Below, piece by piece: positions 43,660 to 54,796 of a stretch of 64,000 nt of DNA. How positions within the stretch are numbered: the stretch's first letter is position 1; each line of letters opens with the position of its first letter. Both the position numbers and the translations under genes were made by a program. Origin of the DNA: Adiantum capillus-veneris (Eukaryota > Streptophyta > Polypodiopsida > Polypodiales > Pteridaceae); assembly GCA_014529385.2 (NCBI GenBank), contig CM043943.1, positions 158,738,247 to 158,802,246 of the forward strand, read 5' to 3'. Under the pieces are notes generated by a model. The model saw only the letters and a program-made list of their open reading frames with translations, was not told the origin of the DNA and did no database searches.

Positions 43660-43965
43660 TCAAATTCAACATATGTGGAGAAACAAGACTTAAAATCACA
43701 TGTTTAGCTGTGATAGATCCAAATGCGACAAAGATCGTAATGTCTTATGGCACGTCGATAATGATGGGAAAGACACCAATCAAGAGCTAGAAGAAATAGT
43801 GCACACAAGTTCTAAAACGCACGTTCCTAGCTTTGGAGTGACATAAGCCGTACTCAAGTTGAGTATTGGGGAGTTCAAGGACACATTCTACATAATTGAC
43901 CCCCATCACATCAAGGAGACTCTAATTCTGACTAAAAGCTGGATAAACATCTTATTTTGACCATA
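43660..43965 (+). pseudogene. Second retropepsin-like domain of B3
   Basis: Broken frames read VIDPNATK (the altered active-site loop, DPK in B1), PSFGV...AVLKLSIGEFKDTF and DPHHIKETLILTKSWINIL. These match B1 25940-26230. A stop and shifts interrupt it. Both copies keep Asp and lack the usual Gly. Confidence 0.65.
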
Positions 43966-44089
43966 ACCATTAGCTTCAACAACAACAACAACAAAAACAA
44001 GGAAAGCCTCACAAGCATCTCAAATCCATGTAGAAAAGAAGCAGCCAACCACTACAAAAAGAGGTAAATCTAAGGTAAACACTAAAGTT

Positions 44090-45120
44090 GATTGACCTCA
44101 CAAGACGACTTTACCTTCAACAAACCTCCATCGAACTTCCTATGTAGCCTTTACATCAAAAGCCATACCTTCCACAATGCAATGGAAACCCAAAAAAAAA
44201 CTTTATCAACCAAAGTTTCCATCACAACAAAACCTCCAAAGCGGTCAAAGAGAATCAACCAAGTGTTGGTATCCAAACAAAACATCAAAGTTAAAGATCC
44301 AATTTGGATACACAAAGTACAAGTTCAACCTTAACAATAAAAGATGACAGGGTGGATAGAATCAAATGACTCAATCACTGCTCAGGGCTACTTTCAAGGG
44401 AACACCAATGTTTGGGCCAAAAAGCCTAAAGTAATAGCTTGGACCTGCTCATATCAACCTAAGATTTCTACAAAGAGAAAATCGAGCGGCTATCAATGGA
44501 GGAAAACCACCTCAACCAAAAGAAAGAACAACTATAGAGAATGACAAAAGTGATGAAGTTAAAAGAAGCAAGCAATGCGGCAAGTATGGGTACCAAAGTC
44601 AAACTTCAACAATGTTACCCAAAAAAGATAGGTGCAACAATGGATGATTCCAGTCAATCTACTTGAGGCACAAGGATTTTATGAAGGTAGCACTCAAATA
44701 TGGTTACCAAAAGTAGCAGCTCAACCTGGAACAAGAAAAATTAGTTATGAAACACAAGGCTCCACCCAAAGACAAGCAATGACAACCTAGAGCCAATAGA
44801 AGCCAAGCCCAACCAAGGGTGATACAACATCCAGATGGATACCTCATCATCTACTACAAAAGCAAGGCTTTTACAATGGTAATCGTCAAATATGGATCCC
44901 AAAGGCTAGTGTCCATCAAGTCATCAAGCAAAAGGAGCAAACGCAAAAGATGGTCACACAAGGACCAAAGACAAGGTGGGTTCCAAAATTGCTAGTGGGA
45001 ACTCAATCACAAAAAACCCACAAACATCTTCAACCACTTCTCATGGGAGATAACGCAAAGGTTTCATCAGTCCCTACAACAACCGAAGAACTTGTTTCAC
45101 AAAGAAGTGTCAACATATGA
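44090..45120 (+). pseudogene. W-x-P-K repeat region of B3
   Basis: Translated motifs in order: DPIWIHKVQ, MTGWIESND, QVWVPKSNF (about 44583), WMIPVNLLEAQGFYEGSTQ then IWLPKVAAQ (about 44640-44720), SRWIPHHLLQKQGFYNGNRQ then IWIPKASVHQ (about 44830-44910), and TRWVPKLLVGTQ (about 44970). The spacing and order equal those of B1. The copy preserves the motif more clearly than B1, including two tandem W.P..LL..QGFY.G..QIW.PK units. No known domain recognised. Confidence 0.6.
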
Positions 45121-45957
45121 CACGCAAGTCAAGATGAACCAAAGTATGGCAACCTACTCAACAAAATGGTGGCATCCAAAGACCACAAAAATGAAAGAGG
45201 ACTAAATCTCTAGAACCTATGGAACTGGGTTTTTGGCCTTGAACAGGTACATCCAAGTTGCCATTAAATACATGGGATCAAAGTCAGAGTCAGACAGCTA
45301 AGCCACTAAATGAGTGATGCGTTTAGTCCCAATTCTTAAAGTAATATTCTCTGTGCTCTAAGAGTCTTAGGTATTCTAGGTACTGCTCAATCTGGAAGAG
45401 TTAAGCATAATTATGCCGTGTTGCTTATGCTCATTTGGCTACCCAAATCATTTATCAAAGAATTAGAGCAATAGCTACAGGTCTCCACATGCTTGTCTAG
45501 AGCAACTTTTACATTCAAGGACAATAACAAAGCTCCATCAAACAAATAAGGGAAAGATGAAGATTGGCACACAAAGACATCGGACAAAGAATGATGACTT
45601 AATTAAGATATCTCTAAAAAAAAACATAAGGAGCTCAACAATGATGAATCTAATGAAATATTGCTGGATACTAAGAGCGGGTCCATCCTCAAGTCAACGA
45701 CAAAAACAGGCACATCAAAAGCCATTTTCATGACCCAAAGAGGAAAAGAAGAGGAGAATGCACAACCAAATGCAACATTGTCTTGACAATGAAGCCCAAC
45801 TCACATATCAACCAAAACACAACAGATATGAGTCACTGAAGGAAGGGGAGCAAATTCAAAGATAAAGACCAATGTTAAAGACACAGTTCAAGACAACCCT
45901 AATAAAAAGATTGCACATGGTTGTGTCAAGGGACAACATAAGCTAGGAAGGGGGGAA

Positions 45958-46825
45958 TGTTGGTGGATTGACTGAATGGGCGCCCACCTGGCCAGGCATT
46001 TAGCTAGATACCACATGTGTACTCTATTCTTTTTTCGAGTTAGTGTAGTGATACTCTGTGTAAATCCTAATTGCAGAGTAGAAAATTGATTCTTGAGTTG
46101 TAAGTATGTCATGATATGTGTAAAGGCCCATGTGATTCGTCCATTGGCCATTTAGAAAGCCCTAGGTATAAAAGTCAATAACTTTAATGTGAAAGGAGAC
46201 TGATCTTTTGAAGAAGAAAGAGCTCTACTGTACATACGCTCAAGCAACTTCTCACCTCATATTTGTAATCGACATAACTAATGATTGGGTAATCCGTTTT
46301 CAATTCCAAAAATTGCATTGTGCTCCTCTCTCTTCGATCTTTCATTCAAGTTGAAGCATTTTAAATTTTGTTAAGGTTCACAATTACGTGTGAGTGAGCC
46401 TAATCTTCAGATTTGAGTGCTTAAATCACTATTTTTCAATGTTTCAACCATAGGAGAGTGTTCCTAGACCATAGAGCAACATTTTTTGATAGTTCTATTG
46501 TAGTTTTTAGGACCTTGATAATGATGGATCATGATTTTGATGCCTAGTCAAATTGCGACCAGACTTGGTAGGATAGTGTTTCTAGGTGTCTTAGACCTCC
46601 TCTTAAAGTTTTTTTTTGTATTTCAAATTTTTTGAGTATCAAAATGGCGTGATGATCGAGAGTAGTGAGAAAGGACATAACCAGATTTTTCAATCATTGA
46701 GTGGTGATTTTCTTGCTGAGTTGTTGTGTTTGCTTGTTTGGTGCACTTCTTGAGATTGAGAAACTCAAAGAGTATCCATGCCCCATCCGAGTCACTTCCT
46801 TGAGTATGGATGTTATGTTAGTGCC
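45958..46825 (+). repeat. 3' LTR of B3
   Basis: It starts TGTTGGTGGATTGACTGAAT directly after AGGAAGGGGGGAA and aligns with both B1 LTRs. It keeps the opening TG lost in them. TATA at 46167-46174. Homology stops at GTTAGTGCC (46825), about 60-70 bp short of the expected end, so the right tip is truncated or replaced. Confidence 0.88.
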
Positions 46826-47350
46826 CATTGTATTAGGACCTCTCTCACCTACTTGCTTTGTACACACACTATAAACTCTTTAACTTGTCCCTTGAAAGAC
46901 TTCACAAAATCATTGCATTGCCTCCTCTTCCTCCTCCTTGTCTGCAATAATGCACAATTTTTGATAGTTATTCTAGATGGTATCCATGCCTAATCATCTG
47001 TAGTATAACTGTTAAAAATGCTAACAGAGTCAACTGAAGTACAAGGCCTTTGAGAGGTAGTCATGTTGTGCACTAGAACACATAGTAGAGTTAGTGCAAA
47101 TATGAAAAGAGAAAGACAAATTTTTGAGAGAGAAGTAGAGTTGCTCAAAGCAATATTTGGGAGGGAACATATATACTAGAGTCTTCAATGCAAGTTTTGA
47201 AATTTGTTGTCGGTACAAAGTTAGTACGACTAATGGAATTTATAATTTAAGTATGATGTTGTATAATGATGTTCCATTTTTTCTCAACGAGTTTGGCTCT
47301 AAAATGCCAATTTTTTATGTAACATAAGCCTCTACCTCATTGGTCAAGCA

Positions 47351-47419
<69 letters not shown>

Positions 47420-47439
47420 AGTTAAAAGGCTTGAAAGTG
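46826..47439. other. Spacer with (CT)n, no gene seen
   Basis: Between the B3 LTR and element F. The only clear feature is the (CT)n at 47353-47415. Confidence 0.5.
47353..47415. repeat. (CT)n microsatellite
   Basis: Uninterrupted TC units just upstream of the first F coding. The serine/leucine repeat at the start of the open frame there is an artefact. Confidence 0.96.
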
Positions 47440-48070
47440 AGTCCATATTTCTCCTAATGGTCATCTTGGAATCAGGGTCAAAGAACAAGGATCTAGATGC
47501 ACATGAAACTATTAAGTGTAAACGTATAGCTGATAAGATATCCATCAAAGATCTGAGCAATGCAACATGGGAAGAATTCCAAGAGATGGAGCCAGAGGAT
47601 GAGCTATCAAGTAGCTCTAAAAAAGAAACAAAACCAAAAGAAAAAGAGGAAATCTTCTACAATTTTCCTAACCAAAAATCCAAAATACAAGAAAGGTATC
47701 GTGCAAAATGAGTGAGAAAAAAAAAGCAAACAAGAGGAAAACCTATGCCTCTTATGAAGAACAAAATGCAATATTTGATGCTTATAGGAGCAACAGATTG
47801 TGTCAAGGACAAGATCACAAGGGGATATATGAAACCTAATTCAACAAAAAAAAAATCCAAAGAAACAAAGCAAAAGAAACCAAAGACATAATTGAAACGT
47901 CATTTAGAATGACAAAAATTAAGCGAAAACAAGAATATCAAAAATTGAAGCAAACTTTGAAAGGAGTTTGGACAGCAAAATGGAGAGTGAAGAGGGCTCA
48001 CACACAAACAAATTTGACGCACCCTCTCACTACAAAAAATACACGATACAAGATTGGAAGATTGTAGTTC
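47440..48070 (+). pseudogene. Pre-RT linker of element F
   Basis: The frame to 47711 is acidic and lysine-rich (EEFQEMEPEDELSSSSKKET). The following sequence to 48070 encodes a charged region (AYRSNRLCQGQDHKG; KLKQTLKGVWTAKWRVKRAH) which is repeated almost exactly at about 53850-54010. No catalytic motif is visible. The place, before RT, suggests the end of Gag/protease or a linker. Confidence 0.5.
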
Positions 48071-48192
48071 AACAATTGATATGAGAAATTAAATAACCAG
48101 GGACATCTTACGATGGTGCTGAGAAAGCCAAGCGCATAGATTTAGTAGAATTTGGATAGGAATCAAAGCCGGCATACATTAACACTGAGCTC

Positions 48193-48985
48193 ATGGAGGA
48201 GGAAGAGAAACTTTTAATAGCTACACTTAAAGAGTATAGAGATGTGTTTGCATGGTCTTACAAAGACCTTAAGGGTATAGATCTAACCATTTATGAACAC
48301 ATTATACCCCTTAAGAGTGATGCAAAGCCTCGTAGACAACGTCCCCATACTTATAATGAGACTTTTGCCAAAAAAGATCAAGGAGAAGATAGACGGCTTA
48401 AGAAAGTAGAGTTTATCTATGAGTACACATATTGGCCTTGCCAATTGTGGGAGTACCCAAAAAGACCACAAAGTTGCAAGTATGTATAAATCTTAAACAT
48501 GTAAATGTAGCTACTATCAGAGACAACTATCCCCTGTCTATACAAATGATAGAAAGAGTCACAAAAAGGAAACTTATAACTTTCTTGATGGGTTCTCTGG
48601 CTATAACCATCTTGTTACAAAGCCAAAGGATCAGCATAAGACAACCTTTGCTATAGAATGGGGTATATTTGCTTACAAAGTAATGCCATTTGGATTAACC
48701 TATGCACCTATCACATTCCAAAGGCTAATGAGTCATGCTTTTAAGGAGTATCTAAGACAATTCGTAGCAATTTACATGGATGACTTATGCATGCATTTTC
48801 TCTTAAGAAGTAAGCACATAAAGTACTTGAAAAAGTTATTTGAGAAGTGAAAAATGCATTGTACTGTCTTAAATCAAGAGAAACGTGTCCTCATACTAAG
48901 ACAAGGGAAAATTCTAGGGCACATCATGTCCAAGAACGACATTTCTATGGATCTTGAGAAGATTTAAGTGATTGTTGCTCTACCA
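48193..48985 (+). pseudogene. Reverse transcriptase of element F
   Basis: 48193-48489 encodes KEYRDVFAWSYKDLKGIDLT and PLKSDAKPRRQRPHTYNETF. A shift then leads to 48432-48656, with VGVPKKTTKLQVCINLKHVN. 48660-48790 gives AYKVMPFGLTYAPITFQRLM and the intact active-site box YMDD, and then LGHIMSKNDISMDLEK. All RT blocks are recognisable in order, in at least three frames, so it is inactive. Confidence 0.88.
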
Positions 48986-49693
48986 AGACCTACAAAAGTT
49001 AGGGATGTACAAGCCTTTATAGGCTATTGTGGATATTATTGAAGATTCATTTAAAAGTATGCCATTATTGCCAAACCTCTTTACTCTCTTATCATGAAAT
49101 TTGAGTGGATCGACAAATGTGAAGAAGCATTCCAGAAATTGAAGTAGAGATTGATTTCTCCTTCACTTTTGAAATATCTTAACTGGACAAAAATCTTTCA
49201 TGTCCACATTGATACATCAGCTTATGCTATATGATGGATTCTAGCATAGCCTAGAGTAAATAACATGGATTTTCTTATAAGTTACTCCAATAGAAAATTG
49301 AATAGTGTAGAAAAGAATTACACTATCATCGAAAGAGAAGAGTTAGGAATGATCTATGTTGTGAAGAAGTTCAAACACTACCTTCTTGCAAATAAATTAT
49401 GTTTTCTGTGGATCATGAAGCACTAATGATACTTGGTGAACAAACGTTGCAATACATGGCACATTGTCAGATGGTTCATCATATTGCTTGAGTTTGATTT
49501 TATAGTGGTGGTGAAAAAGGGAGTGACACATCAGAGGGATAACCATTTGTTGAGATTGACTCATGAAGAAGCACCTATTGGGGTTGATGATGACTTGATG
49601 GACTCATATCTTTCCAATATTAAAATGGTGCCAAGGTGGACTAAACAGCTTATACCTTTGCTCACCATTGGATCATTACAAGTTGAAAGGTAG
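48986..49693 (+). pseudogene. RNase H of element F
   Basis: After the RT, RDVQAFIGYCGYY is followed by EWIDKCEEAFQKLK, the connection. Then FHVHIDTSAYAI stands for the RNase H strand (D-T/A-S), NRKLNSVEKNYTIIEREELG carries the catalytic Glu, and VVKKGVTHQRDNHLLRL is the C-terminal segment (usually G-x-x-N-x-x-A-D-x-L-S-R). The last Asp is kept (RDNHLLRL). Several stops. Confidence 0.8.
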
Positions 49694-49819
49694 CCATTTA
49701 TCCTTGAGTCAACTAGAACACTTGTACTAATAGCTAAGAGGCTATACACGCAAAGATATGATGGTATGCTACAACTAGGTATAGAGCCATATGAGAGATA
49801 TGTGTACTTGAGCCAAGTG

Positions 49820-50340
49820 CGTATACAAACAATAGGAATTCACAATGGGAAAGCACTGACATATTAGAGACTAAAAAGACTAGGTGTATATTGGCCTAAA
49901 ATGCAAAAAAATGTTCATGACTACATTAACTTATGTAACATTTGTGTAGTCAGTGCACCTGTAGAACATGCGACACTGTTCAGAATCACGATGACTGCTC
50001 CTAAGTGGAGCTCTTACATTGTGGATTACCTAACAATAGGAACCTTGCAGGGGGGGTTGAACAAGGAAAGGATAAAATCCATGTAGAGGGAAGCAGAGAA
50101 TTACATTTTGATTGAGGATCACCTCTACATGAAAGGAAGGATGATCAATTACAGATGTGTGCCACAAAGAGTGAATAGATTCCGATTCTCAAGCAAGCTG
50201 ATGTTGGACAGGCAAGTGGTCATTTTTCTATTGATAAAAACACTAACAAAATTCTTGTTACAAGAGTTTGGTGGCCTACCTTATTCATTGTTGGGGGGTT
50301 GTAGCATAACTCAATCCATTGACATAATGTCAATTTGATG
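49820..50340 (+). pseudogene. Integrase zinc-binding start of element F
   Basis: RLKRLGVYWPKMQKNVHDYI followed by NLCNICVVSAP is the HHCC-domain signature (YWP.M..D....C..C) of gypsy integrases. The core domain with D-D-E is not found downstream. 49.99-50.34 kb is a further protein-like but unassigned stretch that ends at the LINE boundary. Confidence 0.7.
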
Positions 50341-50930
50341 GATCGAAACCTGGCTAGTGCGTGAAGGCATGGGAGGTACTTTTGGGGGACATCACTCACA
50401 GCAGTCACAGATTGACTTCCGACGCCTAGTGTGGCGAAAGAAGAGGGCATTTTTGGCTCGACTAGAGGAGGATCTGTACCAATTATTCTTGAGTCAGGAC
50501 TCGCATGAGGCGTGGCGGCTCTTTCATGAGCAGTCCCCCCCCCCCACCCCCCCCCCCCCCCCCCCCCCTGCCGTTACCTCTACAGAGACCTGGGGTCAAT
50601 ACCCATCATCTTTGTACACAATACCTGGACAGTCGCCCCTTCTCGACCCCCCCAATCCATGCCCACACACATTTACTTTTTTCACCGCTGAGATGGTGAA
50701 GAAAGCCATTGACATGATGAGAACTGGGAGAGCATATGATCATGATGGCCTAGTGGCTGAGCATTTCATACACGCCAAAGATCTACTAGCAGAGCTTCTA
50801 GCACTTATGTTTAACCGTGCCATGTGTGAGGGCTTGCCTGATACTTGGAGCCTATCTATGGTTGTACCTATCTTTAAGTCAGGAGACCCTATGGAGCCTG
50901 GGAATTATCGCACTATCATGATTGGACACA
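50341..50930 (+). pseudogene. LINE (non-LTR) reverse transcriptase N-terminal fragment
   Basis: The 205-residue frame contains KKAIDMMRTGRAYDHDGLVA, AELLALMFNRAMCEGLPDTW and SMVVPIFKSGDPMEPGNYRT. This is the start of LINE RT domains (A...L...KA.G.DGL..E, then N......G.P..W....V.PI.K.GD....NYR.I). The fragment ends within the second RT block (IMIGH), where another retroelement end begins. A C run makes a polyproline insert before the RT. Interrupted, so not active. Confidence 0.85.
50535..50568. repeat. Poly(C) run
   Basis: More than 30 C residues broken by one A, inside the LINE fragment. It encodes an artefactual proline run and could be a sequencing-length hotspot. Confidence 0.93.
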
Positions 50931-51238
50931 ATAGGATAACGGTGCACACTCTCATCAATCACCCACACATATAGATCAAAAGCTCAATGAGCTCACAAAT
51001 CAAGTGAAAGAGAAGAGAAATGAGAGCAAAAAGCAATATTTAGAGACTAATTAACCACACACCATTAACACAAAATGACAAAGAGATAGAAGAAGAACTT
51101 TCTACCATGGGTCCGACTAATCTGCATGTTTAAGATATTACAATTCGAAAACTCAATTAAGTCCCAAAAAATAATTACATTGAGTTTGACGGGATAAATA
51201 ATACAAAATTGGGCTTTTACCGTGCTCAATGGTCAACA
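50931..51238 (-). repeat. Candidate LTR piece of a minus-strand element (I)
   Basis: On the minus strand, purine run GGAGGGGGGGAG (51250-51239) is followed by TGTTGACCATTGAGCACGG, a typical PPT/LTR junction. The other end abuts the LINE fragment near 50930, but an exact CA end was not determined. It would be a short LTR of about 300 bp or a truncated one. No second copy was found. Confidence 0.45.
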
Positions 51239-51793
51239 CTCCCCCCCTCCATGTCCATGTCATCCCTGACATGATGGGTCTTTGTCTTTTGAAGCTTTTG
51301 GCCCTTGTGTCTTGATTGTGAGAACCTCTCCCCATTACCATAACCTTTTGGTAACTGGAGGGTACCTGACAGGTCGCTAGGTCTTAATCGATTCAAAGAA
51401 ACATAGTCAAGATAAACAAGATTTCTAATGGACAGGCTCTTGTCACCAAGTAACTTGAGTCTGAGCCATTGGAAAGGTTTCATAGCCTTGTCTCGCAGGG
51501 AAAGCATGAACTAATACAATAATCTAATGTTACTAATTCTCACCGTCCAAAAGAGTAGAAAGCCAAATACCTTTTTCCCCATATCTTTCAGGGGCACATA
51601 TATTTGGGACGTCTCGACTCTTGGCCCAATGAGTCTCTAGTTTTGCTTCTCCTATCAATGAGGAGTGGAGAGTTTCTTGACTAATCAAGACCACCCATCT
51701 TTGATTGGAAACCTCAACCAACCCCCACTTTCCACCCCACTCACACTTTTTAGCCAATTTTCTAATTACTACCACATGATTGTTCATACACAA
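51226..51793 (-). pseudogene. 3' coding end of element I
   Basis: Minus-strand frames 51533-51793 (86 residues) and 51226-51507 (93 residues; IRNLVYLDYVSLNRLRPSDL ... THHVRDDMDMEGGSVDH). The latter reads through the purine tract, as the last codons of many gypsy polyproteins do. No conserved domain is recognisable. Position just before a PPT is the main argument. Confidence 0.35.
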
Positions 51794-53699
51794 AAGTCCT
51801 TTTTAAGATTTTCATCACAAGTTTGTTAAAACAACCCTTTAAGCATGATCAAAGCGACACCAAAACAATATTTTCTAGAATAAAAACAACATACGACCCT
51901 TTTTCATGAAATTATCGCAACCCCAAGAGTTCACTCCTCTTGGCAAGAGTTTATTGCTCACGGTGTCTTTAGTTGCCCATATAACTAAATTGTCCTACAA
52001 TATGGGCACAAACCCATAGTGACTCACTTGCAACCTGGGCACAAACCTGCAAGTAATATCTTGCATTCTGGGATCAAACCCGCAAGATGTGTGCACCCAT
52101 ATGCACTGGTTTAGCGTTCACTTTTCTAAGCCCTCCTCCCTGGATATCAAAGGGAGTTTTGACTATATCGGTATAGGATTTTTGAATGAAGAAGGTTTGA
52201 GAGTTTTCCTACTAGGCAAACATTTCTTTCCTACTGCAGACAATATATTCTCAAATAGTCCTTCCATTATTAATACATCTTTAAAAAAATTAACAAGTTC
52301 AATTGATGTGATTTTGAATTGGTGCTAACTCAATGTCTATGTAGTTTTCTATTTCCTAATTACTCATGATGAATTAAACAAAAAAGAATTTTGGTACCTG
52401 TTCTTGGGTAATAACATCACTTTGCGGGATAATTGGCACATCCTCATCCATCTGGACCTTTCCTTTGCCTTTACCATCACTAGTTCTGGCTTTGTGATTG
52501 TATGATCCACCATAGCAAGTTCTCTTGGGTGCCATCCCCACTACTAGATACTTAACTTAACTTGAGAAGTTTGTAATCTAATGTTTAAAGAGCCCGATGG
52601 AAGTAAGGTAATTGATTTTAAGTGCTTCAATATCAACAATTTATGGTTATGATATACATTACTCCAACATATGATTTGATTAATTTTGTCATAGTCTTAT
52701 GATACACATACACCATAACCCATGCAATACTCTCGCTCCCATGCATCTGTGGATGACTATAATACAACTTCAGCAAGCTGTATACTAGGTTTAGGTTGTG
52801 CACCTCACTTACCACAAGTAAATGATGATTGATTTCTAACTTCCTTTCTCTCAATTTAGTGCAAATTTGAACAAGAGACTTGTGTATGTTGACACAATTC
52901 AGTGCATAACGAGAAATATAATCATGAATTTGCAAGCAAAACACATGCTTTAGATTGTTTCCATCTTGCAACATCTTGAGGAATCATAGATTAGAGTATA
53001 ATAAGTACATTTTTGCTATATCCACAACGAGCTTTAGATAGATAATAAGAATGGTAATAGTAGATTGGGAATTCTCAAGAAGGGAAGAGAATATAAATGT
53101 AGAAGTGAACTAATGCAATAATTTTACATTACCGGCTTGTGCATAGAAGTTTTTGATCTCTCAAGGCCTTGTAGAAGCTTCACCAATGAGTAGCCACAAC
53201 CGCAGAGTCTCCCTGTCTCCAATCAATGTGTTCACGTGTGTGTAAAACTGAGTGGGAATGTCCTTTATATAGAGATTTGGAGGTGTCTTGCTATCCAAAT
53301 CAGCCCCATACCTCCCCTACTTGCCCCATCTTGCTAAATGAGTGTGTGAATGTGTCACAAGCTCCCAATTCGTCATTAGAGGTGTCCCTCTTTACCCTTT
53401 TGGGTGATACACCTCATGTACTTACCCATGCTTATAGTCAATCATACCATAAGAGATGGGTCCATGGCTATGGGTCATTTATGGGCATCCATGGACATAC
53501 ATACACATGCCCATACATATGCATACAAATACATACCTTAGACTTAGGAATTAATTTATTAACAGTAGGATGAAAATTAATTGTCTAGAGTGAGCTTAGC
53601 TTATCAGAATTTAATTTTGAAAGTTGTTATTAAAAGACAAGCTAAGGTGTCAGATGCACACGTCTGCTATATTTAGCACTTTTCAAAGCAGGCAACTAT
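51794..53699. other. No recognised gene
   Basis: AT-rich sequence with short frames only. Between about 51985 and 52090 a phrase is repeated three times with variation (ATGGGCACAAACCCAT; CTGGGCACAAACCTGCAAG; CTGGGATCAAACCCGCAAG). Nothing else structured was seen. Confidence 0.5.
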
Positions 53700-54796
53700 T
53701 TTTATGGAAATTCAGGTCAGGGTAGATTTAGACAAGTCGACCGTGTATAGGTGGATGCAAGCACCTCAAAACTTACTATATTTAGACAAAAATGACAAAA
53801 AAAGAAAAAGTTTTATTTTTGAACAACTTACATCAATTGTAACATCATTTAAATTGACAAAAATTAAGCGAAAACAAGAATATAAAAAATTGAAGCAAAC
53901 TTTGAAAGAAGTTTGGACAGCAAACTGGAGAGTGAAGAGGGCTCATACACAAAAAAATTTGACGCACCCTGTCAATACAAAAAATACACTATACAAGATT
54001 GGAAGATTGTAGTTCAACAATTGATGTGAGAAATTAAATAACCAGGGACATCTTACAATGGTGCTGAGAAATCCAAGCACATAGACTTAGCAGAAGTTGG
54101 GATAGGAATCAAAGCCGGCATACATTGCCACTGAACTCATGCAGGAGGAAGAACAACTTTTGATAGCTACACTTAAATAGTATAGAGATGTGTTTGCATG
54201 GTCTTACAAAGACCTTAAGGGTATTTGTAAGGAGATGCTTGTCCTAGAACAGATAGAAAATTATGGATTAAGAATGAGATGATGATGACTTTGAAGCAGT
54301 GACGGCTTATGAATGAACTTGAACTCAAAGAGAACATGGATATACTCGTCTCAAAATAGGTACTGGATTTCCAAAACAGGAAAGAGAAAGGTAAAGTGAA
54401 TGGTGGTTCTTAGTTAAGATCATCAGGCATTAAATGCGAAATGGATCGAGGGGGAGTGCCTAGCAGATACTCCTCAGATTTTTAACTTTACCTTGACGTT
54501 TTTGGTCTAGCTGTGGCTATTCCCAAGAGTGCCACTGAAATCATGCAGGAGGAAGAGCAACTTTTGATAGCTACACTTAAAGAGTACAGAGATGTGTTTG
54601 CATGGTCTTACAAAGACCTTAAGGGTATAGATCCAAGCATTTATGAACACACCATACCCCTTAAGAGTGATGCAAAGCCTCGTAGACAACGTCTCTATAC
54701 GTATAACGAAACTTTTGCCAAAAAAGATCAAGGAGAAGATAGACATGCTTAAGAAAGCAGAATTTATATATGAGTATACATATTGGTCTTGCCAAT
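53700..54796 (+). mobile_element. Element F fragments, RT lead present twice
   Basis: 53850-54226 matches 47905-48280 very closely, ending at ACCTTAAGGGTAT. After 286 bp of other, possibly coding sequence (KEMLVLEQIENYGLRMR), the RT lead begins again at 54525 (GCCACTGAAATCATGCAGGA). It runs to 54796 (FAWSYKDLKGIDPSIYEHTI). The first copy has a TAG in place of a Glu codon (CTTAAATAGTATAG against CTTAAAGAGTA), while the second is open. The second stops exactly where the chromovirus G LTR begins. Confidence 0.82.

Larger units (their letters stand above)
43288..46825 (+). mobile_element. Element B3: right part of the second B-family copy
   Basis: Colinear with B1 from its linker (TACTGGCAACTCTAGATGTG against TACTAGCCACTCTTGATGTG) through the second protease-like domain, W-x-P-K repeats, polypurine tracts and 3' LTR. 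It lacks the 490-bp insertion of B1. It also lacks RT and integrase, which argues that B is a genuinely RT-less family. Together with B2 it forms one copy, split by the family A element. Confidence 0.82.
47440..50340 (+). mobile_element. Element F: Athila/Tat-like Ty3/gypsy relic
   Basis: A pre-RT linker, RT, RNase H and the zinc-binding start of integrase follow on the plus strand. The RT lead FAWSYKDLKGID is characteristic of the Tat side of plant gypsy. Many stops are present. The element is cut off at about 50340, where a LINE fragment begins. No LTR was identified. Closely similar fragments occur again at 53700-54796. Confidence 0.8.

Noticed and set aside
50505-50699. Proline-rich protein frame
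   Set aside because: It is a shifted frame across the poly(C) run within the LINE fragment.
51985-52090. Three GGGCACAAACCC-like phrases as a regulatory repeat
   Set aside because: Copies are short and diverged, with irregular spacing; no element context to give them meaning.
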